This document shows, one piece after another, positions 16,022 through 24,548 of a DNA stretch of 37,589 nt. The DNA lies in the NCBI GenBank assembly GCA_946221495.1, contig CAMIFA010000030.1:1-37589 (forward strand). Reading direction: 5' to 3'. How positions within the stretch are numbered: position 1 is the first letter of the stretch; each line of letters opens with the position of its first letter. The position numbers were made by a program, and so were the translations under genes. The stretch is from an uncultured cyanobacterium (GTDB lineage: Bacteria; Cyanobacteriota; Cyanobacteriia; Cyanobacteriales; Chroococcidiopsidaceae). Below the pieces are notes generated by a model. The model was given only the letters and a program-made list of their open reading frames with translations. It made no database searches and was not told the DNA's origin.

Positions 16022-16672
16022 ATGAAACACACGCAATCATCAACTACGCCTGTACTGGAAAGGCAATCTCAATTACCACAACGCTTACCGAGTTGGCGGC
16101 TTTGGGTTCCTTTGTTATTGCAGACAGGATTAATTCTTGCTTCCCCTGCCCAGTCTTTTTATACTCAAGTTACTGGAAGAACGGTAATTCTCCAAACTGC
16201 TCTAGTAGATCCTTACGATCCGTTACGTGGCTACTCACAGACACTAAGTTACGACATTTCCCGTATAGAAAATCTACGTTCTCTTCCTGGTGGAAAAGAG
16301 TTGTTCAAAAGCTCTCAGCAAAATACCTATTTGCCTTCAGGAACTGAATTTTATGTGATTTTAGCAGCGCCTGCATCTACTAAATCTCAACCACCGTTAC
16401 CTTGGAAACCTGTAAGTATAAGGAGTAATCGCCCGAGTTCTTTACCTGCTAATCAAATAGCCTTGAAAGGTAAATCCACTGGTAATTCAATTGAGTACGG
16501 CTTGGAAACTTACTATATGCCAGCTTCCCGCGCCAACGAGATTAACCAAGAGATTAACCAAACGCAGCGCGGTAGACAACCGCAATCTTTTGTGGTTGAA
16601 GTGAAGGTAGATAACCAAGGTCATGCCGTACCGATTAGCTTGTGGGTAAGTAAGCGCAACTATCGGTTTTGA
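16022..16672 (+). CDS. GDYXXLXY-domain protein
   Basis: A 216-aa protein with one N-terminal membrane anchor (about residues 25-42, LWVPLLLQTGLILASPA) and an outward-facing domain. The family motif appears as DPLRGYSQTLSY (about residues 66-77), where G-Y-S-Q-T-L-S-Y replaces the usual GDYxxLxY, so the Asp is substituted. Basic residues are frequent near the C-terminus. It starts at ATG 16022, 39 bases after the DUF2157 gene, and very likely forms an operon and a complex with it. The biochemical role of the pair is not known. Confidence 0.88.
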   Translation: MKHTQSSTTPVLERQSQLPQRLPSWRLWVPLLLQTGLILASPAQSFYTQVTGRTVILQTALVDPYDPLRGYSQTLSYDISRIENLRSLPGGKELFKSSQQNTYLPSGTEFYVILAAPASTKSQPPLPWKPVSIRSNRPSSLPANQIALKGKSTGNSIEYGLETYYMPASRANEINQEINQTQRGRQPQSFVVEVKVDNQGHAVPISLWVSKRNYRF

Positions 16673-16822
16673 TTAAAACACTCTCTTTGGAAGGGTGCGA
16701 AATACTGGCGATCGCCTAATTGAACACCAAGATAAGCTATTAACCGCTTCAGAGAGGTTTCGCCAGCCAACCCATTTACGTTTAGCTGCTGCAATTAGCG
16801 ATGCGCTTTAGCAAAGCCAATG

Positions 16823-16905
16823 CAATGCTGCGTCGGGCAAAGGCTTACCGGATTTTAAATCCGGTAAGCCTCGACGCACCGCCGTGCGACGGCGGTAAAG
16901 CATTG
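16823..16905. repeat. Compound palindromic repeat with three stems
   Basis: An almost perfect palindrome has 15-bp arms at 16841-16855 and 16857-16871 around one central T (arm AGGCTTACCGGATTT). Next comes CCGCCGT-GCG-ACGGCGG (16879-16895). TGCGTCG (16829-16835) pairs with CGACGCA (16872-16878), and the outer CAATGCT (16823-16829) pairs with AGCATTG (16899-16905). Together they can make a branched RNA or DNA structure. The 17-base inner hairpin recurs exactly at 17463-17479. It lies between convergent genes ending at 16672 and 16961, so a role as a bidirectional terminator or a REP-like repeat is likely. Confidence 0.8.
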
Positions 16906-16960
16906 ACTTCTCTTGCAAAAAAGCCTTTGAACTGAATAGCCCATAGCGTAATAACTTTAA

Positions 16961-17200
16961 TTAATCTTCGTGTCTTAAGTGCCATGCTGCGCCAAAAGCA
17001 GCTCCAGCCCCAGCTATCAACCCGGTACTCATTCCTTGGATAGTTTTGGCTAAGGGTTCTTGATTTAAGCACTCACTCGTAACTGTACGAGCTTGCAAAC
17101 ACTGACTGCTCTCTGCCCAGCTAGCAGTACCTCCTAAAATTACCCCAGTTGCACTACAAGAAACGACTAACAGCCAGAGACGTTTTGCTTTTCTATCCAT
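16961..17200 (-). CDS. Small exported or membrane protein (79 aa)
   Basis: The ATG at 17200 opens MDRKAKRLWLLVVSCSATGV, a basic start and hydrophobic core that reads as a signal peptide with likely cleavage after SWA (about residue 28). The mature part has two cysteines (about residues 34 and 44) in SQCLQARTVTSECLNQEP that could form a disulfide. A Gly/Ala-rich hydrophobic helix, GLIAGAGAAFGAAW, precedes the polar end HLRHED. I recognise no named family. The overlapping frame 16845-17072 is a shadow. The upstream sequence shows no strong ribosome binding site. Confidence 0.6.
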   Translation of the reverse strand: MDRKAKRLWLLVVSCSATGVILGGTASWAESSQCLQARTVTSECLNQEPLAKTIQGMSTGLIAGAGAAFGAAWHLRHED

Positions 17201-17280
17201 AGATGGATGACTAAAATATTTAAAGTGTTTTTGTCCTCAATAGTTTCAACTATATAGTCACAAGACGCAACCGTAGTTTC

Positions 17281-17748
17281 ACGTGAAGTACCCCAACCTG
17301 CGCTAAAAGGGCTGAGGTTGTGGCTTCCTAGACTGACTTTGCCATTAGTTACTTTTGGGCTTACGAGTCATACAGAGCCGAGCAACTATCTTTCGGACAG
17401 CACCCGCTTAACGGCTCTCTTCCGTAGGCGTAAATTCCCGCACCGCCCGCAGCAATTGCTTTCCGCCGTGCGACGGCGGAAAAGCTTGCGGGCGCTGCGG
17501 TAGACGATTATTTATTATTGTGTCAATTGCAACCAGTGGAGCGGAAGTGTCCCGGACTTTTCACCCGTATCTTCTAATGTCAATGCCTGCTTGTTGGCAT
17601 ATAGGCTCGATTAGTCGATGTTCTTTAGACCCCTAACTGTGGCTTTGCGACTACGTATATATTGTCACATCTACTCTCAAAAGTCTAGTCCCTGTCCGCA
17701 ATTCATCCCCACCCTATAGAGCGATGGGGTCTTCTTGCGGTTGAATTG
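17281..17748 (-). mobile_element. Decayed IS200/IS605-type element without tnpB, omegaRNA-like right end
   Basis: Read on the minus strand, the region ends in a hairpin and TACTTCAC (17293-17299 with 17315-17323, CCCAACCT/AGGTTGTGG), the layout of IS200/IS605-family right ends. Inward from it, CGGCTCT/AGAGCCG arms (17374-17380 with 17412-17418) enclose a GC-rich structured segment of the kind found in the omegaRNA scaffold next to tnpB genes. At the other edge, CAATTCA (17699-17705) and TGAATTG (17742-17748) flank a CCCC...GGGG stem, a possible left end. No TnpA or TnpB frame survives between them. A palindromic repeat sits inside at 17447-17495. Assignment rests on architecture and remembered similarity, not on a search. 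Confidence 0.42.
17447..17495. repeat. Palindromic repeat sharing a 17-base hairpin with 16879-16895
   Basis: CCGCCGTGCGACGGCGG at 17463-17479 is identical to 16879-16895. Here it is extended by GCTTT on one side and AAAAGC on the other, and by GCCCGCA (near 17447) pairing with TGCGGGC (near 17486). It appears inserted in the transposon relic. Confidence 0.75.
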
Positions 17749-17884
17749 ATAAAATTTACCTGAATGCTGCCGAGTCAGAATTTTGCAGCCAGGAGTCAAC
17801 CAAGAGAGCCAGGGGAACTGGGGGAGCAGAAGGAGCTAGGGGAGGATAAAAAATTAAAGTATTCTGTCTCCTCTCTTACAAAGC

Positions 17885-17911
17885 TTTGAGCGGAGGTTTC
17901 CTCCGCTCAAA
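17885..17911. repeat. Perfect 12-bp palindrome
   Basis: TTTGAGCGGAGG (17885-17896), loop TTT, then CCTCCGCTCAAA (17900-17911). It is flanked on both sides by TCTCC-type heptads, as if inserted into an STRR tract. It lies just past the 3' end of sppA and might also terminate transcription. Confidence 0.8.
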
Positions 17912-17921
17912 CTTTGCGCTG

Positions 17922-17942
17922 TCTCCTGTCTCCTGTCTTCTG
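17922..17942. repeat. STRR heptamer tract (3 units)
   Basis: TCTCCTG, TCTCCTG, TCTTCTG in tandem, the same heptads as at 3953-3987. Looser G-rich relatives (CCAGGGGA, CTGGGGGAG, GCTAGGGGAGG) precede at 17811-17846. Confidence 0.75.
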
Positions 17943-17957
17943 CCTTTCTTTAACGGC

Positions 17958-19805
17958 TCAGTTAATTTGTAAATTGAAGGGCAAGCGAGCGTAAATATTT
18001 AGGGGATCGTTCATTGCTTGCAAAATTGCTAATTCATCTCGAAGTTTGTAAAATTCAGCTGTTACAGGATCGTCGGGTGGTAGTTGTGCAGAGGTGTAGC
18101 GATCGCCGACGACACTTTTAACGTCATTTGCTAGTTGTCCTAACAAGCGTTCTGTAAAAGTGGAAACTTCAGGATACTCCTGTAATTCCCAATCGTTGCC
18201 TAGCTTTGCCTGTTTAGCGGCATACTGAATCGCCGCATCAAGACCGCCAATTTCATCAACTAACCCAATTTCCTTCGCTGCCACACCCGACCAAACTCGA
18301 CCTTGGGCAATCTGGGCTACCTTTTGCTCTGGTAAATTTCGTCCCTGTGCGACTTTACTTAAAAACAAATTGTAAATTCGATTAACAGAGCGTTGGGAAA
18401 GTGCTAATTCTTGCTCAGATCGGGGACGAGAAACTGTCTCGTTGTCTGCATAGCGCCCAGTTTTGACTACATCCCAAGTAATCCCGTTGTTATTAGCTAA
18501 TTCTTGGACATTTAGTAGTAGCCCAAATACACCAATGGAACCCGTAATTGTATTTGGTTCCGCAAAAATCCTATTGGCATCAGTAACAATCCAGTAGCCA
18601 CCAGAAGCAGCGAGATCGCCCATTGAAACTACAACGGGTTTTACTTGACGAGTAAGCCGTACTTCTCGTTGAATTACTTCCGAGGCTGTAGCGCTACCAC
18701 CAGGACTATTAACCCGTAATACAACTGCTTTAACGTCATCGTCTTGCCGTAGCTTCCGGAATGCTTGGGCAAAGCGATCGCCTCCTACTTGCCTCGTGCT
18801 ACCTTGACCATCAACAATTTCACCCTCAGCATAAACAACGGCAATTTGATTTTCAGAATTGCGTTCTACACCCAGCGACTTCCCAGAAACTTCCGAATAG
18901 TCATTTAAGCTAATTTGGCGAAAGGTTTTGTCTTCTTTGTCGTTGCCCGTCAATTTTTTTAACTGACTTAGAACTTCATCAAAATACGCTACTTTATCCA
19001 CTAGACCGCTCTGCCGCGCTTCATCTGCTAGTAATTCAGCTTTGTTGTCTGCGATTACTTGTAACTGTTGAGGGCTTAATTTCCGACTTTTACCTACCGC
19101 AGTCCGCCACTCTCCCCAAACGTCGCTCAACAATCTCTGAGTTTGTTGGCGGTTTTCTGGACTCAGCTTTGTCAACAAAAATGGTTCAACTGCTGACTTA
19201 AATTTGCCAACGCGAACCACCTGAACCCCAACGCCGTACTTGTCCAATGCCCCAGCTAAAAATAAAGGCTCGGCACTCAGTCCGTTGATTTCCAATGCCC
19301 CCAGAGGATTTAGTACGATATTATTTGCTACTGAACTGAGGTAATATTCCCGTTCTCCCCAGTTCATGTTGTAAGCAAAAATTGGTTTGCCAGTAGCACG
19401 GAACTTTTCCAGCGCCGTCCGCACTTCTTTAAGCGTGGCAAAGCCAGTGTCGTCAGTGCCTGCTGCTGACTTACTACCATCAAGATAGATACCCACAATT
19501 CGCTTGTCACGCCGCGCTTTTTCTAAAGTATCCAGAACAGTGCGGAGTGTAACCGTGTTTTGATCTTCATTTGATAGTGCTTCTTGGACTATGGTACTAG
19601 CGCCTGATCTTGGTTTCGCATCGGTGATTTTGAGGGACAAGTCGTAAACTAACACCGATTTATTCTTAACCTGCGGTCCAGTATCTCTAGATGCAGCTCC
19701 GATTAAGAATAATAGTAGCCCAGTAGTTCCCAGACCAAAAAAGATCAGCAGTCCCAGCAGGGTTCCGAGGACGCTAGTAAATGTTTGTTTAATAAAATTA
19801 CGCAT
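17958..19805 (-). CDS. sppA: Signal peptide peptidase SppA, 67-kDa type (protease IV)
   Basis: SppA degrades leftover signal peptides in the membrane; in cyanobacteria its homologue has also been linked to light acclimation and antenna turnover. The 615-aa product is the long, duplicated form. An N-terminal membrane anchor spans about residues 14-38 (LGTLLGLLIFFGLGTTGLLL). The first S49 domain carries the catalytic Lys in GKFKSAVEPF (K203). The second carries the nucleophile Ser in GDLAASGGYW (S401), followed by FAEPNTITGSIGVFG. This Lys/Ser split over two repeats is as in E. coli protease IV. The start is the ATG at 19805 and it stands alone, with fni upstream in the same direction after 137 bp. 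The identification is secure. Confidence 0.96.
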   Translation of the reverse strand: MRNFIKQTFTSVLGTLLGLLIFFGLGTTGLLLFLIGAASRDTGPQVKNKSVLVYDLSLKITDAKPRSGASTIVQEALSNEDQNTVTLRTVLDTLEKARRDKRIVGIYLDGSKSAAGTDDTGFATLKEVRTALEKFRATGKPIFAYNMNWGEREYYLSSVANNIVLNPLGALEINGLSAEPLFLAGALDKYGVGVQVVRVGKFKSAVEPFLLTKLSPENRQQTQRLLSDVWGEWRTAVGKSRKLSPQQLQVIADNKAELLADEARQSGLVDKVAYFDEVLSQLKKLTGNDKEDKTFRQISLNDYSEVSGKSLGVERNSENQIAVVYAEGEIVDGQGSTRQVGGDRFAQAFRKLRQDDDVKAVVLRVNSPGGSATASEVIQREVRLTRQVKPVVVSMGDLAASGGYWIVTDANRIFAEPNTITGSIGVFGLLLNVQELANNNGITWDVVKTGRYADNETVSRPRSEQELALSQRSVNRIYNLFLSKVAQGRNLPEQKVAQIAQGRVWSGVAAKEIGLVDEIGGLDAAIQYAAKQAKLGNDWELQEYPEVSTFTERLLGQLANDVKSVVGDRYTSAQLPPDDPVTAEFYKLRDELAILQAMNDPLNIYARLPFNLQIN

Positions 19806-19942
19806 TTGGGGCTGGTTAGGTTAGAACAAGCTAAATAATGAATGCTAAAAACTTTCTACTTCAGCATCTATAAATTCACGAGCCGTTATTTTTACTTCAC
19901 ACCTTACACCCGAAAAGCTAAAAGCTGACTGCTCGCTGATAG

Positions 19943-20989
19943 CTATTGTAATCGCTGCAATGCTCCCGAGTGCTTTAGCTGCTCTAAAGTGGCGTTACCA
20001 GTGCAGAATAATACAGTAGTAATTTCCGCGATTAAAACTTCAACTAAAGCGTGGAGAGCAGCTTCTGAGTCGGCTGCGGCTTGTAGAAAAGGTAAGGCAA
20101 GTCCAGCAATATCCGCTCCCAGGGCGATCGCCTTTGCCACATCTAAGCCATGACGCAATCCCCCGGAAGCAATTAAGGGAATTTCTGGTCGAGAAGCGCG
20201 GATACTCGTAATACATTCAGCTGTTGGCAAACCCCAATCTGCAAATGTCATTCCCAAGCGGCGCTGCTGGGCATTTTCGGCTCGTTCACTTTCTACTTTT
20301 GCCCAAGACGTGCCACCCGCACCAGCAACATCAATTGCTGTTACTCCTGCTGTTATTAATTTCTCCGCCATTGCACCTGATATGCCATTACCTACTTCTT
20401 TGGCAATTACTGGTACTGGTAATTTAATGCATAATTCTGAAATTTTGTCAAGCAAATTTTTAAAATTAGTATCACCTTTGGTTTGGATGCACTCTTGTAG
20501 AGGATTGAGATGTAAAATCAGGGCATCAGCCTCTAGTAAATCAACTACGCGCAGGCATTGATCTATTCCGTAGTCGTAATTAAGTTGGACTGCACCCAAG
20601 TTAGCAAATAAAAGAATATCAGGAGCGCGCGATCGCACAGCAAACGTTGCCGCAACTTGAGGCTTTTCTACTGCCACTCGCTGGGAACCAACTCCCATCG
20701 CTATTTTGTAATGTTGGGCAACAGAGGCAAGGCGATCATTAATTATCCCTGCCTGTTCTGTGCCACCAGTCATTGAAGAAATTAGCAGTGGTGCGCCTAG
20801 CTGTTTTCCCAAAAACTTAGTCGTGGGGTTAATTTGATTGCGGTCTAGTTCTGGTAAACAACAATGACTGAAGCGGTAGCGTTCCAGTCCGTTTGTCGTG
20901 GAGTGGAATTGCACATCCTCATCCAGACAAATTCGCAGGTGATCTGCCTTGCGCGTCTGGGTTGCTGCGGAAAAGTTTGAAGAATTCAC
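19943..20989 (-). CDS. fni: Type 2 isopentenyl-diphosphate delta-isomerase
   Basis: Fni interconverts isopentenyl and dimethylallyl diphosphate, using reduced FMN, to feed carotenoid, phytol and quinone synthesis. The 348-aa product has family length and motifs: RKADHLRICL near the N-terminus, PLLISSMTGGTEQAG (about residues 71-85), GVGSQRVA, LILHLNPLQE (about 155-164), VIAKEVGNGIS, and the C-terminal phosphate/FMN-binding loops IDVAGAGGTSWA and LIASGGLRHGLDVAKAIALGAD. The start is GTG at 20989 (MNSSNF); the sequence upstream shows no strong Shine-Dalgarno. Cyanobacteria make precursors by the MEP pathway, where this isomerase balances the two products. sppA follows in the same direction. Confidence 0.96.
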   Translation of the reverse strand: MNSSNFSAATQTRKADHLRICLDEDVQFHSTTNGLERYRFSHCCLPELDRNQINPTTKFLGKQLGAPLLISSMTGGTEQAGIINDRLASVAQHYKIAMGVGSQRVAVEKPQVAATFAVRSRAPDILLFANLGAVQLNYDYGIDQCLRVVDLLEADALILHLNPLQECIQTKGDTNFKNLLDKISELCIKLPVPVIAKEVGNGISGAMAEKLITAGVTAIDVAGAGGTSWAKVESERAENAQQRRLGMTFADWGLPTAECITSIRASRPEIPLIASGGLRHGLDVAKAIALGADIAGLALPFLQAAADSEAALHALVEVLIAEITTVLFCTGNATLEQLKHSGALQRLQ

Positions 20990-21344
20990 AAGTGGGTATG
21001 ACTCAAAGCAGTGCTGGTTAAGATTCTTTCAGGATCAGGTTTTCTCTAGATCAAATATAAGCTTATTGCCTCTGGGTAGATATGGGCGATCGCCTAGTGA
21101 AATTTTCAAGAATGCGATCGCGTGATTATCTAAATGCCCTTCTACTACTTAACTACTGCTAACCTTAAGTCCTGTCTTCAGTAGTAATACCGAATTTTTC
21201 ATAGTTATTGCCAATAATACTGGTGAATATACTCTTATCCAGTAAACGTATCTTAATTAAGTTTTATTGAAGAAATTTTGCATTGCGATCAGTTTGAATC
21301 ACTAACGCTTCGGATGCACATCAACTGGAATTAGGAGCAATAAT
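20990..21344. other. Divergent spacer between fni and the RTX gene
   Basis: About 355 bases with two HIP1-type sites (near 21087 and 21116) and no ORF I would support. It should hold the promoters of both divergent genes. GGAG about 9 bases before 21345 is the RTX gene's ribosome binding site. Confidence 0.4.
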
Positions 21345-23243
21345 ATGGCAGCTATCTATGGCACTACAAATTCTGACATCAGAAATGGCACAAATGCAAA
21401 TGATACTTTATCCGGTTGGGCTAGAGGTGGTAATGCGAGTAGTCCGTCTGGCAACGACACCCTAAATGGCTTCGCTGGTGACGACAAGTTAAATGGTGGC
21501 ACGAGTTTTGATGATCTTTCCGGTAACGCAGGTAATGACACATTATATGGTCATGGCGGCAAGGATTCTCTTAAAGGTGGTGGTGGTAACGACAAGCTTT
21601 ATGGTCAAGGAGGCGATGATACTTTAGATGGTGGTTTGGGTATTGATACCTTAATTGGTGGCACTGGGGATGATATTTACCTAATTGACACTATAGAAGA
21701 CACAATCACTGAGTTGTTCAATGAAGAAGTAGTTTTTGACGAATTTGGCAATGAAATAGGTGCAATAGATTTAGATATAGATACCGTCCAATCAGCAGTC
21801 AACTATCAGCTAGGTAGTAACTTAGAGAACTTGACGCTTACAGATAACGCTATTAAAGGCACAGGCAACGCTACAAATAATATCCTTACTGGTAATAGTA
21901 GCAATAACTTTCTTGATGGTGGTCAAGGCAATGATTTACTAGATGGTGGATTAGGTACTGATGTCCTAACTGGTGGAACTGGCAACGATTTTTATATTTA
22001 CAACCCTACCGACATCATCATTGAATACTTTAATCAAGGCATTGATTTCGTTGAGTCTTCAGTTAGCTATACCTTGGGTGACAACCTGGAGAACCTGATA
22101 CTTACAGGGTTAAGCGATGTTAGTGGCACAGGTAATAGCTTAAACAACCTGATAGTTGGCAATAATGGCAACAATTTTTTGTACGGTGGCGCAGGTAATG
22201 ACGACTTAATTGGACAATTAGGCAACGACACCCTCATTGGTGGAACTGGTAATGATATTTACGATGTCGATAGTACCAATGACATCGTTATTGAGTTCTT
22301 TAATCAAGGTATCGATTTAATTGAGTCTTCAGTTAGCTATACATTAGGCGATAACCCGGAGAACTTACAACTAATAGGTGATAGCGATATCAATGGTATA
22401 GGTAACGCCTTAAATAATAAGATTTCCGATAATTCCGGTTTCAACCTTCTCAGTGGTGGCGCTGGTAATGACACTCTAGAAGCTTCCTTTGGTGACACTT
22501 TACTTGGCGGTGCAGGTGACGACTTTCTAGAAAGTGGCTTTGGTCGAGGCACTGGATTTGGTGGTTTGGGCAATGATACTTTATTTGGCGGCACTGATGG
22601 AGACGACACGCTGTATGGTGGTAGCGGTAACGACCTTTTAGAAGGCGGCGTATTAGGAAATGAAAAGCTATACGGTGGCGATGGTAATGACACTATAGGA
22701 GCTGGTACCGAAGGAAACGACACGCTTTATGGTGGTAACGGTAACGATTCCTTGATAGGTAGCACCGAAGGAGATGACACTTTATATGGTGGTAATGGTA
22801 ATGACACTTTAGAAGGCACTAGAGAGGGAAACAACACGATATCTGGTGGCACGGGAGATGATATTTTAGTCGGTGGCTCTGAGGGAAATGACACTCTAGC
22901 AGGAGGTGCTGGAAATGATACCCTTACAGGCTTCGGTGGTAGGAATACATTTAAGTTTTACTCTCCCTACCAAGGAGTTGATACAATTACAGATTTCTTA
23001 GCCAAAGATACTATAAGTGTCTCTGCCTCTGGTTTCGATAATTTGTTTACAGGTACTGTTACTTCTGAGCAATTTAAAATTGGTTCAGTAGCAGGTGATC
23101 AAAGCGATCGCTTTATCTACAACAATACTACTGGTGCTTTATTCTTCGATGCTGATGGCACGGGTGCGAATTCTCAAGTGCAGTTTGCCCAGCTTGCTAG
23201 TGATCTGGCAATCACTAATAATAACATTCTCGTTTTTGGCTAA
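21345..23243 (+). CDS. RTX-type calcium-binding repeat protein
   Basis: The 632-aa product consists almost wholly of hemolysin-type nonapeptide repeats (GGxGxDxLx), which wind into a beta-roll when they bind calcium outside the cell. The first block (about residues 30-115) is regular. Three related segments of about 85-90 residues follow, each with an SSVSYTLGDN.ENL-like unit (about 145-380), then a second dense repeat block (about 390-545) with a longer period in which EGNDTLYGGNGNDTL recurs. The C-terminal 90 residues (FKFYSPYQGVDTITDF, then DRFIYNNTTGALFFDADGTG) are the usual end of cyanobacterial proteins secreted by type I systems. No enzymatic domain is present and no exporter gene is nearby. 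Start ATG 21345, ribosome binding site GGAG. Likely a surface or matrix protein. Confidence 0.92.
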   Translation: MAAIYGTTNSDIRNGTNANDTLSGWARGGNASSPSGNDTLNGFAGDDKLNGGTSFDDLSGNAGNDTLYGHGGKDSLKGGGGNDKLYGQGGDDTLDGGLGIDTLIGGTGDDIYLIDTIEDTITELFNEEVVFDEFGNEIGAIDLDIDTVQSAVNYQLGSNLENLTLTDNAIKGTGNATNNILTGNSSNNFLDGGQGNDLLDGGLGTDVLTGGTGNDFYIYNPTDIIIEYFNQGIDFVESSVSYTLGDNLENLILTGLSDVSGTGNSLNNLIVGNNGNNFLYGGAGNDDLIGQLGNDTLIGGTGNDIYDVDSTNDIVIEFFNQGIDLIESSVSYTLGDNPENLQLIGDSDINGIGNALNNKISDNSGFNLLSGGAGNDTLEASFGDTLLGGAGDDFLESGFGRGTGFGGLGNDTLFGGTDGDDTLYGGSGNDLLEGGVLGNEKLYGGDGNDTIGAGTEGNDTLYGGNGNDSLIGSTEGDDTLYGGNGNDTLEGTREGNNTISGGTGDDILVGGSEGNDTLAGGAGNDTLTGFGGRNTFKFYSPYQGVDTITDFLAKDTISVSASGFDNLFTGTVTSEQFKIGSVAGDQSDRFIYNNTTGALFFDADGTGANSQVQFAQLASDLAITNNNILVFG

Positions 23244-23305
23244 AGTAAATTAAGCGCAAGTTTAGCTTTAGGCTGTAACACAAGCTATTTTGGTAAGAAT
23301 ATCTC

Positions 23306-23333
23306 ATGCCTTCTACTATCTGATGGAAGGCAT
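23306..23333 (+). terminator. Rho-independent-like terminator of the RTX gene
   Basis: ATGCCTTC (23306-23313) and GAAGGCAT (23326-23333) form a perfect 8-bp stem with a 12-nt loop, followed by ATTTATT. It lies 63 bases past the RTX stop codon. Confidence 0.65.
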
Positions 23334-23383
23334 ATTTATTGTCATCTACTTAACTACCTAATTTTAGGTATATTCGTAATTTA

Positions 23384-23554
23384 TAGGACTTACGCACCAG
23401 TAACGGAAAAACGTAGACGCTTCGCGGCTTGCCGCAGGCTACCGCATTCACGTAGTGTAGCGACAGCGTTTAGAACACATAGACGCGGAGCGGCTTCAAG
23501 GTAGAGTAGAACACAAAGTAATAAGAGTTTGAGAGGGTTTTTGTGTAAGTCCTG
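23384..23554. mobile_element. MITE copy 1 (171 bp) with 5-bp target duplication
   Basis: Left end TAGGACTTACGCA (23384-23396) and right end TGTGTAAGTCCTG (23542-23554) are inverted repeats with two mismatches. The direct repeat ATTTA flanks it on both sides (23379-23383 and 23555-23559). The inside is non-coding and includes a GC-rich dispersed repeat whose part 23447-23472 also occurs inverted at 14229-14254. The shorter relative at 32197-32289 has the same ends. Confidence 0.85.
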
Positions 23555-23678
23555 ATTTAGTTAACTTGAGAAAATATGCGATCGCAGCTACAGTGCTAAT
23601 ATTCGTTATTCTGACTACACATCAGCAGTGCAGATTCAAATTAAATTTCATTTAATAGCCGACTATCAAAGGCATCTC

Positions 23679-24470
23679 ATGTGGAAGAGTGCGATCGCTT
23701 TATTATTTTTATTACTAACTAGCTGTAGTCACACAAATTCCTCTAAGACTTCGACAACTGAAACAAAATCCTCCTTGACTGTATCATCTGCTGCCTCTTT
23801 GAAAGAGGTGATGGGAGAAATCAAAAAACTTTACACAACTCGGGAGCCAAACGTCACAATTACATATAACTTTGGTGCTTCCGGTTCACTGCAACAACAA
23901 ATTGAACAAGGAGCAACCGTTGATATTTTTATTTCAGCTGCTGCTCAACAAATGGATGCGTTGCAGAAAAAAGGGCTAATAATTACTGATACTCGAAGAA
24001 ATATTTTAAGTAATCAAGTTGTTTTAATTGCGCCTAAAAATTCTCCACTTACTGATTTTAAAGATTTAACAAGCGATTTCATTAAAAAGATAGCATTAGG
24101 AGAACCAAAAAGTGTACCAGCAGGTAAATATGGACAAGAAGTTTTAACTTTTCTAAAAATATTTAATTTACTAAAACCAAAATTAGTTTTCGCTAAAGAT
24201 GTGCGCCAGGTTCTCGCTTATGTTGAAACAGGAAATGTTGATGCAGGCATTGTCTATACAACAGACGCAAAATTATCTAACTTTATCAAAGTTGTAGCCA
24301 CAGCACCCGAACAGAGTCATTCCCCGATCATCTATCCAGTAGCAGTTATTAAAGATAGTAAAAACATTAAGATTGCCAAAGAATTTGGGCAATTTCTATC
24401 TAGTAAACCTGCTGCTGATATTTATCAGAAATATGGCTTTACTAAAGTTGGTAGTAAGCTTTCTAAATAA
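23679..24470 (+). CDS. modA: Molybdate ABC transporter substrate-binding protein
   Basis: ModA captures molybdate (and tungstate) outside the cytoplasmic membrane for the ModBC importer. I start it at ATG 23679 (MWKSAIALL) rather than the GTG at 23628, because this gives a compact lipoprotein signal peptide with lipobox LTSC and lipid-anchored Cys16. The 263-aa product then has LTVSSAASLKEVMGEI, where the Ser of the AAS stretch binds the anion, FGASGSLQQQIEQGA, VDIFISAA, and GNVDAGIVYTTDA near the end; all are typical of ModA. It is 78 bp upstream of the fused modBC gene and almost certainly co-transcribed with it. Molybdate supply would serve nitrate reductase and other Mo-cofactor enzymes. 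Confidence 0.95.
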   Translation: MWKSAIALLFLLLTSCSHTNSSKTSTTETKSSLTVSSAASLKEVMGEIKKLYTTREPNVTITYNFGASGSLQQQIEQGATVDIFISAAAQQMDALQKKGLIITDTRRNILSNQVVLIAPKNSPLTDFKDLTSDFIKKIALGEPKSVPAGKYGQEVLTFLKIFNLLKPKLVFAKDVRQVLAYVETGNVDAGIVYTTDAKLSNFIKVVATAPEQSHSPIIYPVAVIKDSKNIKIAKEFGQFLSSKPAADIYQKYGFTKVGSKLSK

Positions 24471-24548
24471 GAGCTTATCGTAATATCAAAAATATACTCT
24501 CTAAAAAAGGCTGCTAAACATCTTAATGTCTTCCTCCCATTGATAGTA

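Noticed and set aside
16845..17072. 75-codon minus-strand ORF
   Set aside because: It crosses a palindromic repeat and overlaps the better-supported signal-peptide gene at 16961-17200 in another frame.
17520..17720. RNase P RNA-like motif (AAAGTCCGGGAC on the minus strand)
   Set aside because: It resembles the RNase P GGAAAGTCCGGGC signature only over a few bases; the rest of the conserved core is absent, and the site lies inside a transposon-like relic.
22337..22723. Pro/Ser-rich minus-strand ORF of 128 codons
   Set aside because: It is the antisense of the Gly/Asp-rich RTX repeats, which always yields long Pro/Ser-rich open frames.
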